Notes under the pieces: model-generated
Seen by the model: the letters and a program-made list of their open reading frames with translations, nothing else
What the model was told of the DNA's origin: nothing
Database searches by the model: none
Origin: Amycolatopsis mongoliensis
GTDB taxonomy: Bacteria; Actinomycetota; Actinomycetes; Mycobacteriales; Pseudonocardiaceae
Direction of reading: 5' to 3'
Assembly: GCF_030285665.1 (NCBI RefSeq)
Contig: NZ_CP127295.1
Span: 2,480,001-2,544,000, forward strand
Length of the DNA stretch: 64,000 nucleotides
Translations under genes and position numbers: made by a program
Shown here: positions 26,461 through 34,826 of the stretch, piece by piece
Layout: the number at the start of each line of letters is the position of its first letter
Numbering within the stretch: position 1 is the stretch's first letter

Positions 26461-27071
26461 GGACGGTCGATCCGGCCAAGCACGCGGCCAAGCGCGCCAC
26501 GATCGTCGACGCCGCCGCCGGCTGCTTCGCCGAGAAAGGCTTCGAGCGGACGACGACGGCGGACATCTGCCGCGCCGCGGGCATCAGCTCCGGCAGCCTC
26601 TTCCACTACTTCCCGAACAAGCGCGCGATGTTCACGGCGATCTTCACCGACGACGCCGCCGAGACGGCCGGACGCCTCGAAACCGCGGCAAAGGCCGACG
26701 ACCAGTGGGAAGCGCTGCTCGACGTCGTCACCGAGCTGGCCGGCCAGGTCGCGCACCCCGCCGTCGTCCGGCTGGTCCTGGAGGCCGCGGCGCAGGCCGC
26801 CCGCGACGACGAGTTCGCGGAACTGATCCGGCGCAACGACGGCGCCCTCCGCGACGGCCTGGCCGTGCTGGTCGAGCGGGCCGCCGACGCCGGGCTGATC
26901 GACCCCGGCGTCACTGCGCGCGCGGCCGCCGGCTGGGTCGCCGGGCTGATCGACGCGATGATTTTGCGGGCCAGTCTCGACCCGGACCTCGATCTGCCCG
27001 CGGAACAGGCGGTCCTCCGGACGATCCTGGTCCGGTTCCTTCGTCCCGTTTCGCCCCCGGATGGCGCTTGA
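26457..27071 (+). CDS. TetR-family transcriptional regulator
   Basis: A 204-residue TetR protein with HTH at about residues 10-55 (KRATIVDAAAGCFAEKGFER, TTTADICRAAGISSGSLFHY, FPNKRAMFTAIF). The ligand domain contains paired acidic patches (ADDQWEALLDVVTELAGQV) and ends SPPDGA. It is translationally coupled to the YqeB-like gene. Placed in the middle of the dynamin cluster, it may control the genes on either side. No clear palindrome is visible directly upstream of 25981 or in 27072-27119. Confidence 0.88.
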   Translation: MRTVDPAKHAAKRATIVDAAAGCFAEKGFERTTTADICRAAGISSGSLFHYFPNKRAMFTAIFTDDAAETAGRLETAAKADDQWEALLDVVTELAGQVAHPAVVRLVLEAAAQAARDDEFAELIRRNDGALRDGLAVLVERAADAGLIDPGVTARAAAGWVAGLIDAMILRASLDPDLDLPAEQAVLRTILVRFLRPVSPPDGA

Positions 27072-27119
27072 GTCCGCCAAACTGGTGGAATCTGGCGGGA
27101 CCGGGACGAGGTGGTGCTC

Positions 27120-27602
27120 ATGGCGTGGTTTCGCAAGGACGGATCCGTCGATCCCGACGACACCCCCACCGGCCAGATCGCGGCCGTCAGCATCGCGCAG
27201 ATCATCGAGCAGGCTGATGCGGAAAAGGGAACCGAGAGCGCCGCGACCGCGTCGGACACCGATGTGCACCCCTTGCAGCAGCCGGTCGCCGCGACCGACC
27301 TCGAGCGTGCCCTCGCCGATAGGCACGCGCTGATCCAGATGTGCCTCTACGCGCTGGATCGCGCGCGCAGCGGCGGCGTCGTCGAACGCCTCGAAGAAGG
27401 CCTCGCCGCCATCGGCGTCCAGGCCCTGCGGCCCGACGGCGAGCGGTTCGACCCGGCCCGCCACGAGGCCGGCGGCGCGATCCCCACCGAAGACCCGGCG
27501 CTCGACGGCGTCGTCGCCGAAACCGAAGTCACCGGGTTCGCCGACCACGACCGCCTGCTGCGGGCCCCGATCGTCACCGTCTACGCGAAGAAGAGCCCGT
27601 GA
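27120..27602 (+). CDS. GrpE-like protein fused to acidic N-terminus, in dynamin operon
   Basis: A protein of about 160 residues (ATG 27120, GAGG about 9 bases upstream). The C-terminal half resembles the nucleotide-exchange domain of GrpE: an amphipathic helix (ERALADRHALIQMCLYALDR), then GVVERLEEGLAAIGVQALRPDGERFDPARHEA, and a beta wing ending VTGFADHDRLLRAPIVTVYAKK. In GrpE, the G-x-x-x-F-D-P-x-x-H-E-A pattern binds DnaK. The usual long N-terminal coiled coil is absent; it is replaced by about 60 polar residues. No dnaK-like gene lies in the window. The stop overlaps the dynamin-2 start by four bases (GTGA), so the two products are made together. Confidence 0.72.
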   Translation: MAWFRKDGSVDPDDTPTGQIAAVSIAQIIEQADAEKGTESAATASDTDVHPLQQPVAATDLERALADRHALIQMCLYALDRARSGGVVERLEEGLAAIGVQALRPDGERFDPARHEAGGAIPTEDPALDGVVAETEVTGFADHDRLLRAPIVTVYAKKSP

Positions 27603-29437
27603 GCGCACCGACCGCGCCGAGCCTGCCCTCGCAGGTCGCGGCGGCGCGAGACCAGCTGCTGACCGTCGTCCGCGACGCCGACCCGGACGCCGCCAAGTGG
27701 GTCGACGCGGTCCGGCGGGCCCGGCCGAAGAAGCCGGCCGTCGTGGTCGTCGGCGAGACGAACCGCGGCAAGAGCTCCCTGGTCAACGCGCTGCTCGCGA
27801 CCCCGGGACTGTCCCCTGTGGACGCCGACGTCGCCACCGCGACCTACCTGGTGTTCGACCACGCCGACGCGTGGGGCGCGCAGGCCTGCTACCCCGGTCA
27901 GCTGGCGCCGGTGCCCCTCGACCTCGGCCAGCTGATCAACTGGGTCTCCGCCGCGCACGAGCTGCCGCCGGGCCAGATCCCGCCGCGGTACGTCGAGGTC
28001 ACCGGGCCGGTGCCGCTGCTCGAACGGCTTTCGCTGGTCGACACCCCGGGCGTCGGCGGGCTCGACTCGATGCACGGCGAGCTCGCGAAGGAAGCGGCCG
28101 CGGGCGCGACCGCGCTGCTGTTCGTCGTCGACGCCTCGGCGCCGTTCACCTCGACCGAGCTGCAGTTCCTGCGCGACGTCGGCGAACGCGTCGAAACCGT
28201 GGTGTTCGCCCTGACCAAGGTGGACATGTTCCGCGGCTGGCGCGAGGTCATGGAGGCCGACCGGCAGCTGCTGCGCGAGCACGCGCCGCGCTTCGCCGAC
28301 TCGGTGTTCCACCCGGTCTCGGCGCGGATGTTCGAGACGGCGGCGAAGGCGCCCAACGAGCAGATGGCCGCGATGCTGCGGGAGAAGTCCGGCGTCGCCG
28401 CGGTGCAGATGGCGCTGCAGGAGCTGCTCGTCGGCCGTTCGGCCATGCTCGGCGAGGCGAACACGCTGCGTGCGCTCTCCAGTGCGCTCGGTGAGCTGAA
28501 GGCGAAGCTGCAGGCCGAGAGCCGGGCGCTGTCCGCGGGCGAGGCCGAGGCCGAGGTGCTGCGCGAACGCCGTGACCAGCTGCAGGCCGAACGCCGGACG
28601 TCGACCCGCGGCTGGCAGCTGAAGCTGCGCGGCGAGGTGCAGCGCACGCGCGTCGAGGTCCTGCACGAAAGCAGCCGGCAGATGCGGGACGCGCAGACCC
28701 ACTTCCGCCAGCTGATCGACGCGGCGAAGCGCGACGAGCTGACCGCGCTGCCGCAGCAGGTCGACATCGCGCTGCAGACGACGTCGCAGCGGATCTCGAT
28801 GCTGCTTTCCCAGCGCCTGAACCAGGTCACCAACGTCTCGCTGTCGGAGCTGTTCTCCGCCGAGGAGCTCGACGTCATCCGCGCGCAGTTCGCCCGGGCC
28901 GGCGGCCCGCCGGTGGTGCTGCGTCCGCCGGACAAGAAGCCGCCGACGGCCGAGGACAAGCTGCTCGTGTTCATGGGCATCTCGGGCGGTGTCGGCGCCG
29001 GCAAGGTGGCCGCGCTGCCGCTGGCCGGCGTCGCGATCCTCAACCCCGTCGTGCTGCCCGCGACGATCATCATCGGCCTCGGCGCCGGCTGGTGGATGGC
29101 CCGCACGCGCAAGCACGCGGCCGACAAGCAGCACATGAAGCAGTGGCTGGTCGAGGCCATCGCGGACGCCCGCTCGACGCTCGACCAGCTCGTCGCCGAG
29201 CAGCTCATCGAGGCCGAACAGCAGCTGTCGATGGCGCTGGACGAGGCCCTCGGCCGGCGCATCGACGCGATCGAGGCCGAGCTGAAGGAAGTCGACAAGA
29301 CGATCAAGATGGGGGCCCAGGAGCGGGCCAAGAAGATCGCGATCGTGTCGAAGCGGCTCAAAGAGGTCAGCGACGGCCGTGAGCGGGCCGAAGCCTTCCT
29401 GACGCGGATCCGGGCACTGCGGGACAAGGCGGCCTGA
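27599..29437 (+). CDS. Bacterial dynamin-like GTPase 2 (IniA-like, with membrane hairpin)
   Basis: A 612-residue dynamin family protein. G1 is GETNRGKSS (52-60), G2 lies in DADVATATYL, G3 is DTPGVGG (about 148), and G4 is TKVD. A long helical stalk (about 300-440) contains heptad-like stretches. A hydrophobic Gly-rich hairpin at about 453-500 (VFMGISGGVGAGKVAALPL, then PATIIIGLGAGWWM) should insert into the membrane. A final coiled coil runs from about 510 to 612. Bacterial dynamins of this shape bind and fuse or protect membranes; mycobacterial IniA is the nearest known type by layout. It is encoded in one unit with the GrpE-like protein, 2.4 kb from dynamin 1. Confidence 0.88.
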   Translation: MSAPTAPSLPSQVAAARDQLLTVVRDADPDAAKWVDAVRRARPKKPAVVVVGETNRGKSSLVNALLATPGLSPVDADVATATYLVFDHADAWGAQACYPGQLAPVPLDLGQLINWVSAAHELPPGQIPPRYVEVTGPVPLLERLSLVDTPGVGGLDSMHGELAKEAAAGATALLFVVDASAPFTSTELQFLRDVGERVETVVFALTKVDMFRGWREVMEADRQLLREHAPRFADSVFHPVSARMFETAAKAPNEQMAAMLREKSGVAAVQMALQELLVGRSAMLGEANTLRALSSALGELKAKLQAESRALSAGEAEAEVLRERRDQLQAERRTSTRGWQLKLRGEVQRTRVEVLHESSRQMRDAQTHFRQLIDAAKRDELTALPQQVDIALQTTSQRISMLLSQRLNQVTNVSLSELFSAEELDVIRAQFARAGGPPVVLRPPDKKPPTAEDKLLVFMGISGGVGAGKVAALPLAGVAILNPVVLPATIIIGLGAGWWMARTRKHAADKQHMKQWLVEAIADARSTLDQLVAEQLIEAEQQLSMALDEALGRRIDAIEAELKEVDKTIKMGAQERAKKIAIVSKRLKEVSDGRERAEAFLTRIRALRDKAA

Positions 29438-29541
29438 CCGCCCGTCCGGTTGTGGAGCGGAACCGAACGGGCCTACGGTGAGTCATACCCTCCGACAGCA
29501 GGTCAGAGACGGCGTTACCCGGTTCAAAGGGGGAAGTTCCC

Positions 29542-30252
29542 ATGTGGGTCGACGAGAGCGGCGGCAGCGACACCGATGCCAGCGGCACCGAGGCGATGAC
29601 CGTCCACGTCGACGGCCAGGAGTACCAGGCCGAGGTCAACTACGACGTGAACGAGGACGGCGTCAACGACACCGCGATCGTCGAGCACGACGACGGCACG
29701 TCCCAGGCCTTCATCGACACGAACCACGACGGTGAAGCCGACCAGTACGCCGTGCTGGACGACACCGGGCACGTCGTCGAGCAGGCCGTCTACGACGAGG
29801 CCAGCGGCGAGTGGGTCGAGGCCTCCGGGGGCGGCCACGACGACTCCGGCACGAGCGGCCACGACGACAGCTCCGGCGGCCACATCCACGCGGACATGCC
29901 GGACGGCGAGGTCGACGCGGGCGCGGCGACGATCGACACCGACCACGACGGCCACAACGACACCGCCATCGTCGAGACGAAGAGCGGCGGCACGATCGCC
30001 TTCACCGACAAGGACGGCGACGGCGAAGCCGACATCGCGGTGCAGACCGACGCGGACGGCACGACCACGACGTTCGAGCACAGTGGCCCCGGCCAGTGGA
30101 CCGAAGTCTCGAGTGGACTGCTGGACTCCGGCAGCGAGCAGCAGCTCGGCGACCCGGCCGACGACGCCGCGTGGGGCGCGGCCGGAACGCAGACGCTCGA
30201 GGGCGTCGCGCGCATCGACTCCGGCACCGGGCAGTGGATCTCGCCCAACTGA
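29542..30252 (+). CDS. Acidic Asp/Gly repeat protein (DUF6802-like), calcium-loop motifs
   Basis: A 236-residue, extremely acidic protein with no signal peptide. It is made of repeats of the form D-x-N/D-x-D-G-x-x-D: DVNEDGVNDT, DTNHDGEADQ, DTDHDGHNDT and DKDGDGEADI. Each is followed by a short beta strand (AIVE..., YAVLDDTG), and a His/Ser/Gly-rich linker lies at about 95-118. The pattern resembles thrombospondin type-3 or EF-hand-like calcium loops, so Ca2+ binding is plausible. The family name (DUF6802) is from memory and uncertain. The ATG at 29542 has AAAGGGGGAAG upstream. It lies 104 bases after dynamin 2 and ends at a terminator, which makes it the probable last gene of the cluster. 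Confidence 0.75.
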   Translation: MWVDESGGSDTDASGTEAMTVHVDGQEYQAEVNYDVNEDGVNDTAIVEHDDGTSQAFIDTNHDGEADQYAVLDDTGHVVEQAVYDEASGEWVEASGGGHDDSGTSGHDDSSGGHIHADMPDGEVDAGAATIDTDHDGHNDTAIVETKSGGTIAFTDKDGDGEADIAVQTDADGTTTTFEHSGPGQWTEVSSGLLDSGSEQQLGDPADDAAWGAAGTQTLEGVARIDSGTGQWISPN

Positions 30253-30274
30253 AACGTAACCCAGGTCACATTTT

Positions 30275-30304
30275 GAAAGCCCGGTGCGCGAGCGCCGGGC
30301 TTTC
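30275..30304 (+). terminator. Intrinsic-type terminator after the dynamin cluster
   Basis: GAAAGCCCGG (30275-30284) and CCGGGCTTTC (30295-30304) form a perfect 10-bp stem with a 10-base loop, followed by TTC. It lies 22 bases after the stop of the acidic repeat protein. Confidence 0.75.
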
Positions 30305-30348
30305 TTCATGTCGCAAATGAAAACGACCAGGTCACGGGCGTGATCGCA

Positions 30349-30602
30349 GTCACCGGAAGATTTACTGCGAATGCACCGATCCGGTGACGTCTGAATCGAT
30401 TCCCTTATCGTTCTTGTGAGAGAACGTACACGTCAGCTATCGGTTACCTGCCGGTCATGCGGCTACTCTCGGGGAATCCCAAAACACGCACACCGGTTCG
30501 CCAGCCGGTGTGCGAAGCCATTCGGTCGCCGGCAATGAAGCCCGCACCAGGACAGCGTCGTTCCGGTGCGGGCTTGTTTGTCGTCGGAAGTCAGGAGTAG
30601 AG
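30349..30602 (+). promoter_or_regulatory. pckG upstream region with stacked hairpins (candidate structured leader)
   Basis: No gene is visible between the terminator and pckG. The stretch contains inverted repeats: GTCACCGGA/TCCGGTGAC (30349-30357 and 30380-30388), CGTTCT/AGAACG (30409-30414 and 30421-30426), GCACACCGG/CCGGTGTGC (30488-30496 and 30505-30513), and AAGCCCGCACC/GGTGCGGGCTT (30538-30548 and 30565-30575). The last is followed by GTTTGT, like an intrinsic terminator, only about 27 bases before the ATG. The first two could be operators; the last two would fold in the 5' leader and could attenuate transcription. AGGAG at 30592-30596 is the ribosome-binding site. Confidence 0.5.
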
Positions 30603-32423
30603 ATGACCGCAGTCGCCATCCCCGGACTGGACACCGCGCCGACGACGCACAGTGGCGTGCTGTCCTTCGTCCGGGAGGTCGCCGAACTGACCACCCCGGA
30701 CCGCGTGGTGTGGGTCGACGGGTCTGACGAAGAAGCCGCCCGGATCAACCAGGAGCTGGTCGACTCGGGCACGTTCGTGCAGCTCAAGTCGAAGCCCAAC
30801 TCCTTCTGGGCCACTTCCGACCCGAACGACGTCGCCCGCGTCGAAGACCGGACCTTCATCTGCTCGAAGCGTCCCGAGGACGCCGGTCCCACCAACAACT
30901 GGATGGACCCGGCCGAGATGAAGGCCACCATGACCGAGCTCTTCCGGGGCTCGATGCGCGGCCGCACGATGTACGTCATCCCCTTCTGCATGGGCCCGCT
31001 CGCCGACGAGAATCCCAAGCTGGGTATCGAAATCACCGATTTCGCCTACGTTGTCGCCTCGATGCGCGTGATGACCCGCGCGGGCAAGGCGGCCCTCGAC
31101 AAGTTCGTCGCGCCGGATGGCAGCGAGCGTGAATTCGTGCCCGCGCTGCACTCCGTGGGTGCGCCGCTCGAGCCGGGCGAGAAGGACGTTTCCTGGCCCT
31201 GCAACACGACGAAGTACATTTCGCACTTCCCCGAGGAGCGCGCGATCTGGAGCTACGGCTCGGGATACGGCGGCAACTCGCTGCTGGGCAAGAAGTGCTA
31301 CTCGCTGCGCATCGCCTCGGTGATGGCCCGCGACGAGGGCTGGCTCGCCGAGCACATGCTGATCCTCAAGCTGATCTCGCCCGAGGACAAGGTCCACTAC
31401 GTCGCGGCCGCGTTCCCGAGCGCCTGCGGCAAGACCAACCTCGCCATGCTGCAGCCGACCATCCCGGGCTGGCGCGCCGAGACCCTGGGCGACGACATCG
31501 CGTGGATGCGCTTCGGTGAGGACGGCCGCCTGTACGCGGTCAACCCCGAGTTCGGCTTCTTCGGCGTCGCGCCGGGCACCGACTGGCACACCAACCCGAA
31601 CGCCATGCGCACGATCGAGAAGGGCAACACGGTCTTCACGAACGTCGCCCTGACCGACGACGGCGACATCTGGTGGGAGGGCATGGAGAACAAGCCGGCC
31701 CACGCCATCTCGTGGAAGAACGAGGACTGGACGCCGGACTCCGACGAGAAGGCCGCCCACCCGAACTCGCGCTACTGCACGCCGATGTCGCAGTGCCCGA
31801 TCCTCGCGCCGGAGTGGGACGACCCGAAGGGCGTGCCGATCTCGGCGATCCTGTTCGGTGGCCGTCGCAAGACGACGGTGCCGCTGGTGAACGAGGCCCG
31901 CGACTGGCAGCACGGCGTGTTCATGGGTGCCACCATGTCGTCGGAGACCACGGCGGCCGCGGCCGGCGCGGTCGGCAACGTGCGCCGCGACCCGATGGCG
32001 ATGCTGCCGTTCCTCGGCTACCACGCCGGTGACTACTTCAAGCACTGGCTGAACCTCGGCAAGAACGCCGACGCGAACAAGCTGCCGAAGATCTTCTACG
32101 TCAACTGGTTCCGCCGCGGTGACGACGGCCGGTTCCTGTGGCCGGGCTTCGGCGAGAACTCGCGCGTCCTCAAGTGGATCATCGACCGGGTCGAGGGCCA
32201 CGGCACCGCGACCGAGACGCCGATCGGCTTCGTGCCGAAGGCCGAGGACCTCGACACCGAGGGCCTCGACGAGCCGATCGAGGACATCCAGGCCGCTCTC
32301 GACGTCAAGCCCGAGGAGTGGCGCGAGGAGCTGCCGCTGATCGAGGAGTGGTTCGAGAAGATCGGCGAGGTCCCGACGTCGCTGCGGGACGAGCTCGACG
32401 CGCTGGCCCAGCGCCTCGCCTGA
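30603..32423 (+). CDS. pckG: Phosphoenolpyruvate carboxykinase (GTP)
   Basis: A 606-residue enzyme that converts oxaloacetate + GTP to phosphoenolpyruvate + CO2 + GDP, linking the TCA cycle to gluconeogenesis. GTP-type signatures are the P-loop kinase-1 motif FPSACGKTN (271-279) with the hyper-reactive Cys at 275, metal-binding [24 protein letters not shown], and [20 protein letters not shown]. The length matches the actinobacterial and animal GTP-PEPCK family, not the ~540-residue ATP type. The ATG at 30603 has AGGAG 6 bases upstream. It is a single gene between two terminators. The structured leader upstream suggests regulated expression. Confidence 0.97.
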   Translation: MTAVAIPGLDTAPTTHSGVLSFVREVAELTTPDRVVWVDGSDEEAARINQELVDSGTFVQLKSKPNSFWATSDPNDVARVEDRTFICSKRPEDAGPTNNWMDPAEMKATMTELFRGSMRGRTMYVIPFCMGPLADENPKLGIEITDFAYVVASMRVMTRAGKAALDKFVAPDGSEREFVPALHSVGAPLEPGEKDVSWPCNTTKYISHFPEERAIWSYGSGYGGNSLLGKKCYSLRIASVMARDEGWLAEHMLILKLISPEDKVHYVAAAFPSACGKTNLAMLQPTIPGWRAETLGDDIAWMRFGEDGRLYAVNPEFGFFGVAPGTDWHTNPNAMRTIEKGNTVFTNVALTDDGDIWWEGMENKPAHAISWKNEDWTPDSDEKAAHPNSRYCTPMSQCPILAPEWDDPKGVPISAILFGGRRKTTVPLVNEARDWQHGVFMGATMSSETTAAAAGAVGNVRRDPMAMLPFLGYHAGDYFKHWLNLGKNADANKLPKIFYVNWFRRGDDGRFLWPGFGENSRVLKWIIDRVEGHGTATETPIGFVPKAEDLDTEGLDEPIEDIQAALDVKPEEWREELPLIEEWFEKIGEVPTSLRDELDALAQRLA

Positions 32424-32434
32424 GGCTCACCGAC

Positions 32435-32468
32435 GAGAAGGGGACGTCCCTCGGGGCGTCCCCTTCTC
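32435..32468 (+). terminator. Intrinsic-type terminator after pckG
   Basis: GAGAAGGGGACG (32435-32446) pairs perfectly with CGTCCCCTTCTC (32457-32468) around a 10-base loop, 12 bases after the pckG stop. There is no long T-run, as is common in actinomycetes. Confidence 0.75.
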
Positions 32469-32492
32469 CGCGTCTGCGGGTAGGTTCACGCC

Positions 32493-33335
32493 ATGAGACC
32501 GTTCCGCTTCGGGGTGGCACTGGTGGCGCCCGGCTCCCGGGCCGAGTGGGTGGCGAAGTGCCGCCGGGCCGAGGACCTCGGCTACGACGTCGTCGGGGTC
32601 GTCGACCACCTCGGGCGGGTCGCGCCGGTGCCGGCGCTGCTGCTCGCCGCCGAGGCCACCGAGCGGGTCCGGCTGAACACGTACGTGCTCAACGCGAGCT
32701 TCCACAACCCGGTCCTGCTGGCCCGCGACCTCGCCGGGCTCGACGAGTTCACCGAGGGGCGCCTGGAGATCGGGATCGGTGCCGGGTACGTCCGCGCGGA
32801 GTTCGAGGCCGCCGGGATCGACTGGGGCACGCCCGGGCAGCGGTTCGCGCGGGTCCGAAGCGCGGTCGCCGAAATCGAGCGCGCTTACGAGTCCCGCCCC
32901 CGGCCGCCGCTGCTGCTCGGTGGCCGCGGTGACCGCATGCTGAGCTTCGCCGCCGAGCACGCCGACACCGTCGCCTTCACCGGCACCGCGCCCGGCGCGG
33001 CCGAGGGACGGCTGGCCCTGGCCGGTCCCACCGCGCTCGCCGAGCGCGTCGACTTCGTGAAACGGGCGCTCGGCGGTCGCGACGCCGAGCTCAACCTGCT
33101 GATCCACTTCATCCGGATCACCGGCGACCGGCGGGCGGCGCTCGAAGCGGCCCACCGGCTCGTGCCGCACCTCGGTGCCGACGAGCTCGGCGAGCTGCCC
33201 ACGGTGGTCGTCGGCTCCGCGGAAGCGGCGGCCGAGCAGCTGCTGCGCACACGGGAGACGCTCGGCGTCAGCTACTTCACGGTGATCGAAGAGGACCTGA
33301 CCAGGCTCGCCCCGGTGATCGAAAAGCTCCGCTGA
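32493..33335 (+). CDS. LLM-class (luciferase-like) oxidoreductase, F420-type, copy 1
   Basis: A 280-residue TIM-barrel oxidoreductase of the bacterial luciferase-like superfamily. It has FRFGVALVAPG at the N-terminus, AEDLGYDVVGVVDHLG, the strand LEIGIGAGYVRAEFEAAGI (family hallmark G-x-G-x-G/Y), and PPLLLGGRGDRMLSFAAEHAD, the phosphate-binding part for F420 or FMN. Actinobacterial members of this TIGR03621-like type generally use F420 (family knowledge). The substrate is unknown. It is followed after 13 bases by a close paralogue, so this is a tandem duplication, and then by a coupled ABC ATPase gene. Confidence 0.85.
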   Translation: MRPFRFGVALVAPGSRAEWVAKCRRAEDLGYDVVGVVDHLGRVAPVPALLLAAEATERVRLNTYVLNASFHNPVLLARDLAGLDEFTEGRLEIGIGAGYVRAEFEAAGIDWGTPGQRFARVRSAVAEIERAYESRPRPPLLLGGRGDRMLSFAAEHADTVAFTGTAPGAAEGRLALAGPTALAERVDFVKRALGGRDAELNLLIHFIRITGDRRAALEAAHRLVPHLGADELGELPTVVVGSAEAAAEQLLRTRETLGVSYFTVIEEDLTRLAPVIEKLR

Positions 33336-33348
33336 GTACCTTGGTCGC

Positions 33349-34224
33349 ATGACTGGGGATTTCCGCTTCGGCGTCAACATGGTGGTGCCGGACAGCCGTG
33401 CCGCGTGGGTCGAGAAGTGCCGCAAGGTCGAGGACCTCGGCTACGACGTGCTGTCCGCGGCCGACCACCTCGGCATGGCGCCGCCGTTCCCGGCGCTCGT
33501 GCTCGCCGGCGAGGTCACTTCGCGCGTCAAGCTGAACACCTTCGTGCTCAACGCGCCCTTCTACAACCCGGTGCTGCTCGCGCGGGACGTCACGGGCACC
33601 GACCAGTTCACCGAAGGCCGCCTGGAACTGGGGCTCGGCGCCGGGTACGTCAAGGAGGAGTTCGAGGCGGCCGGGATGCCGTTCCCGTCCGCGCGCGAAC
33701 GCGTCGACCACCTCGAGCGGACGATCATCGAGCTCAAGCGGCTCTACGCCGATCCGGAGCACAAGCCGGCGCCGGTCCGCGCCGAAGGGCCGCCGTTGCT
33801 GCTCGGCGGCCGCGGCGACCGCATCCTGACCCTCGCCGCCGAGCACGCCGACACCATCGGCTTCACCGGCACGTCGAAGACGACGGACGGTGCCCCGCTC
33901 GGCCTGGCCACGGCCGAGGACATCGAGGAGCGCGTCGGGTTCGTCCGGTCGAAGCTCGGGGGCCGCGAAGCCGAGTTCAACCTGCTCTGCCACTTCGTGA
34001 ACATCACCGAAGACCGCAAGGCGGCGCTGGAAGACCTCGAAAAGCTGGTCGGCGGTCAGCACTCCGTCGCCCAGCTCGCCGAGCTGCCGACCGCGCTGAT
34101 CGGCTCGCCCGCCGAGGTCGCCGACCAGCTCCACGCGCACCGCGAGCGGTTCGGCCTGACCTACTACACCGTCCTGGAGCAGAACATGGAGCAGTTCGCC
34201 CCGGTGCTCGAGGCGCTCCGATGA
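33349..34224 (+). CDS. LLM-class oxidoreductase, F420-type, copy 2
   Basis: A 291-residue paralogue of the preceding gene with the same landmarks: FRFGVNMVVPDS, VEDLGYDVLSAADHLG, LELGLGAGYVKEEFEAAGM, PPLLLGGRGDRILTLAAEHAD. It contains about 10 extra residues after the central helix (LYADPEHKPAPVRAEG). The tandem pair may act on related substrates. Its stop overlaps the start of the ABC ATPase by four bases (ATGA). Confidence 0.85.
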   Translation: MTGDFRFGVNMVVPDSRAAWVEKCRKVEDLGYDVLSAADHLGMAPPFPALVLAGEVTSRVKLNTFVLNAPFYNPVLLARDVTGTDQFTEGRLELGLGAGYVKEEFEAAGMPFPSARERVDHLERTIIELKRLYADPEHKPAPVRAEGPPLLLGGRGDRILTLAAEHADTIGFTGTSKTTDGAPLGLATAEDIEERVGFVRSKLGGREAEFNLLCHFVNITEDRKAALEDLEKLVGGQHSVAQLAELPTALIGSPAEVADQLHAHRERFGLTYYTVLEQNMEQFAPVLEALR

Positions 34225-34826
34225 TCGACGCGAAGGGCATCGGCGTCCGCGCCGGCGAACTGTGGCTGTTCGACGACCTGGACTTCTCCGTCGACCCCGG
34301 CGAGTGCGCGGCGATCGTCGGGCCCAACGGGGTCGGCAAGTCGACCCTGATGCGCTGCTTCTACGGCATGCAGATGCCGCAGCGGGGCCGCGTGCTGGTG
34401 GACGGCAAGACGCCGGACGAGCGCGACGTCGAGTTCCGCCGCAAGGTGTCCGTGCTGTTCGACGACTCCGACTTCTTCGCCGAGCTGACCCCGCTGCAGC
34501 ACCTCGAGCTCCTGGCCGGCACGTTCGGCGCCGACCTCGGCGACCACGAGGAGCTGCTGCGCGACGCGGGCCTGGGAGAACGCATGCGCGTCACGTCCGG
34601 GCACTTCTCCGCGGGCCAGCGCCGCCGGCTGCTCCTGCTCGGCGTCACCGCGCGCCCGCACCGGGTGCTGCTGCTCGACGAGCCGGAGCGCGCGCTCGAC
34701 ACCGCGGGCAAGGAGTGGCTGGTCGAGGTGATCGCCCGGTCGACGGCGGCCGGCGCGGCGGTCGTGGTGGCCACGCACCACCCGCCGCTGCTCGAAGCCG
34801 CAGACAGCGTCCTAGAGCTGTGGTGA
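34221..34826 (+). CDS. ABC transporter ATP-binding protein (short)
   Basis: A 201-residue ATPase with Walker A GPNGVGKST (about 33-41), signature HFSAGQRRRLLLLGV (a degenerate LSGGQ), Walker B VLLLDEPERALD and H-loop ATHHP. It is at the short end for the family, with no C-terminal extension. It is coupled on both sides by 4-base overlaps, to the LLM gene and to the following membrane protein, which is its probable permease partner. Confidence 0.85.
   Translation: MIDAKGIGVRAGELWLFDDLDFSVDPGECAAIVGPNGVGKSTLMRCFYGMQMPQRGRVLVDGKTPDERDVEFRRKVSVLFDDSDFFAELTPLQHLELLAGTFGADLGDHEELLRDAGLGERMRVTSGHFSAGQRRRLLLLGVTARPHRVLLLDEPERALDTAGKEWLVEVIARSTAAGAAVVVATHHPPLLEAADSVLELW

Noticed and set aside
29500-29535. 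tRNA-like TTCAAA stretch upstream of the acidic repeat protein
   Set aside because: GGTTCAAA resembles a T-loop, but no acceptor stem, anticodon arm or D-arm can be drawn around it.
30591-32201. Minus-strand open frame of 536 codons across pckG
   Set aside because: Exactly antisense to the PEP carboxykinase gene; the product is Arg/Val/His-rich shadow sequence.
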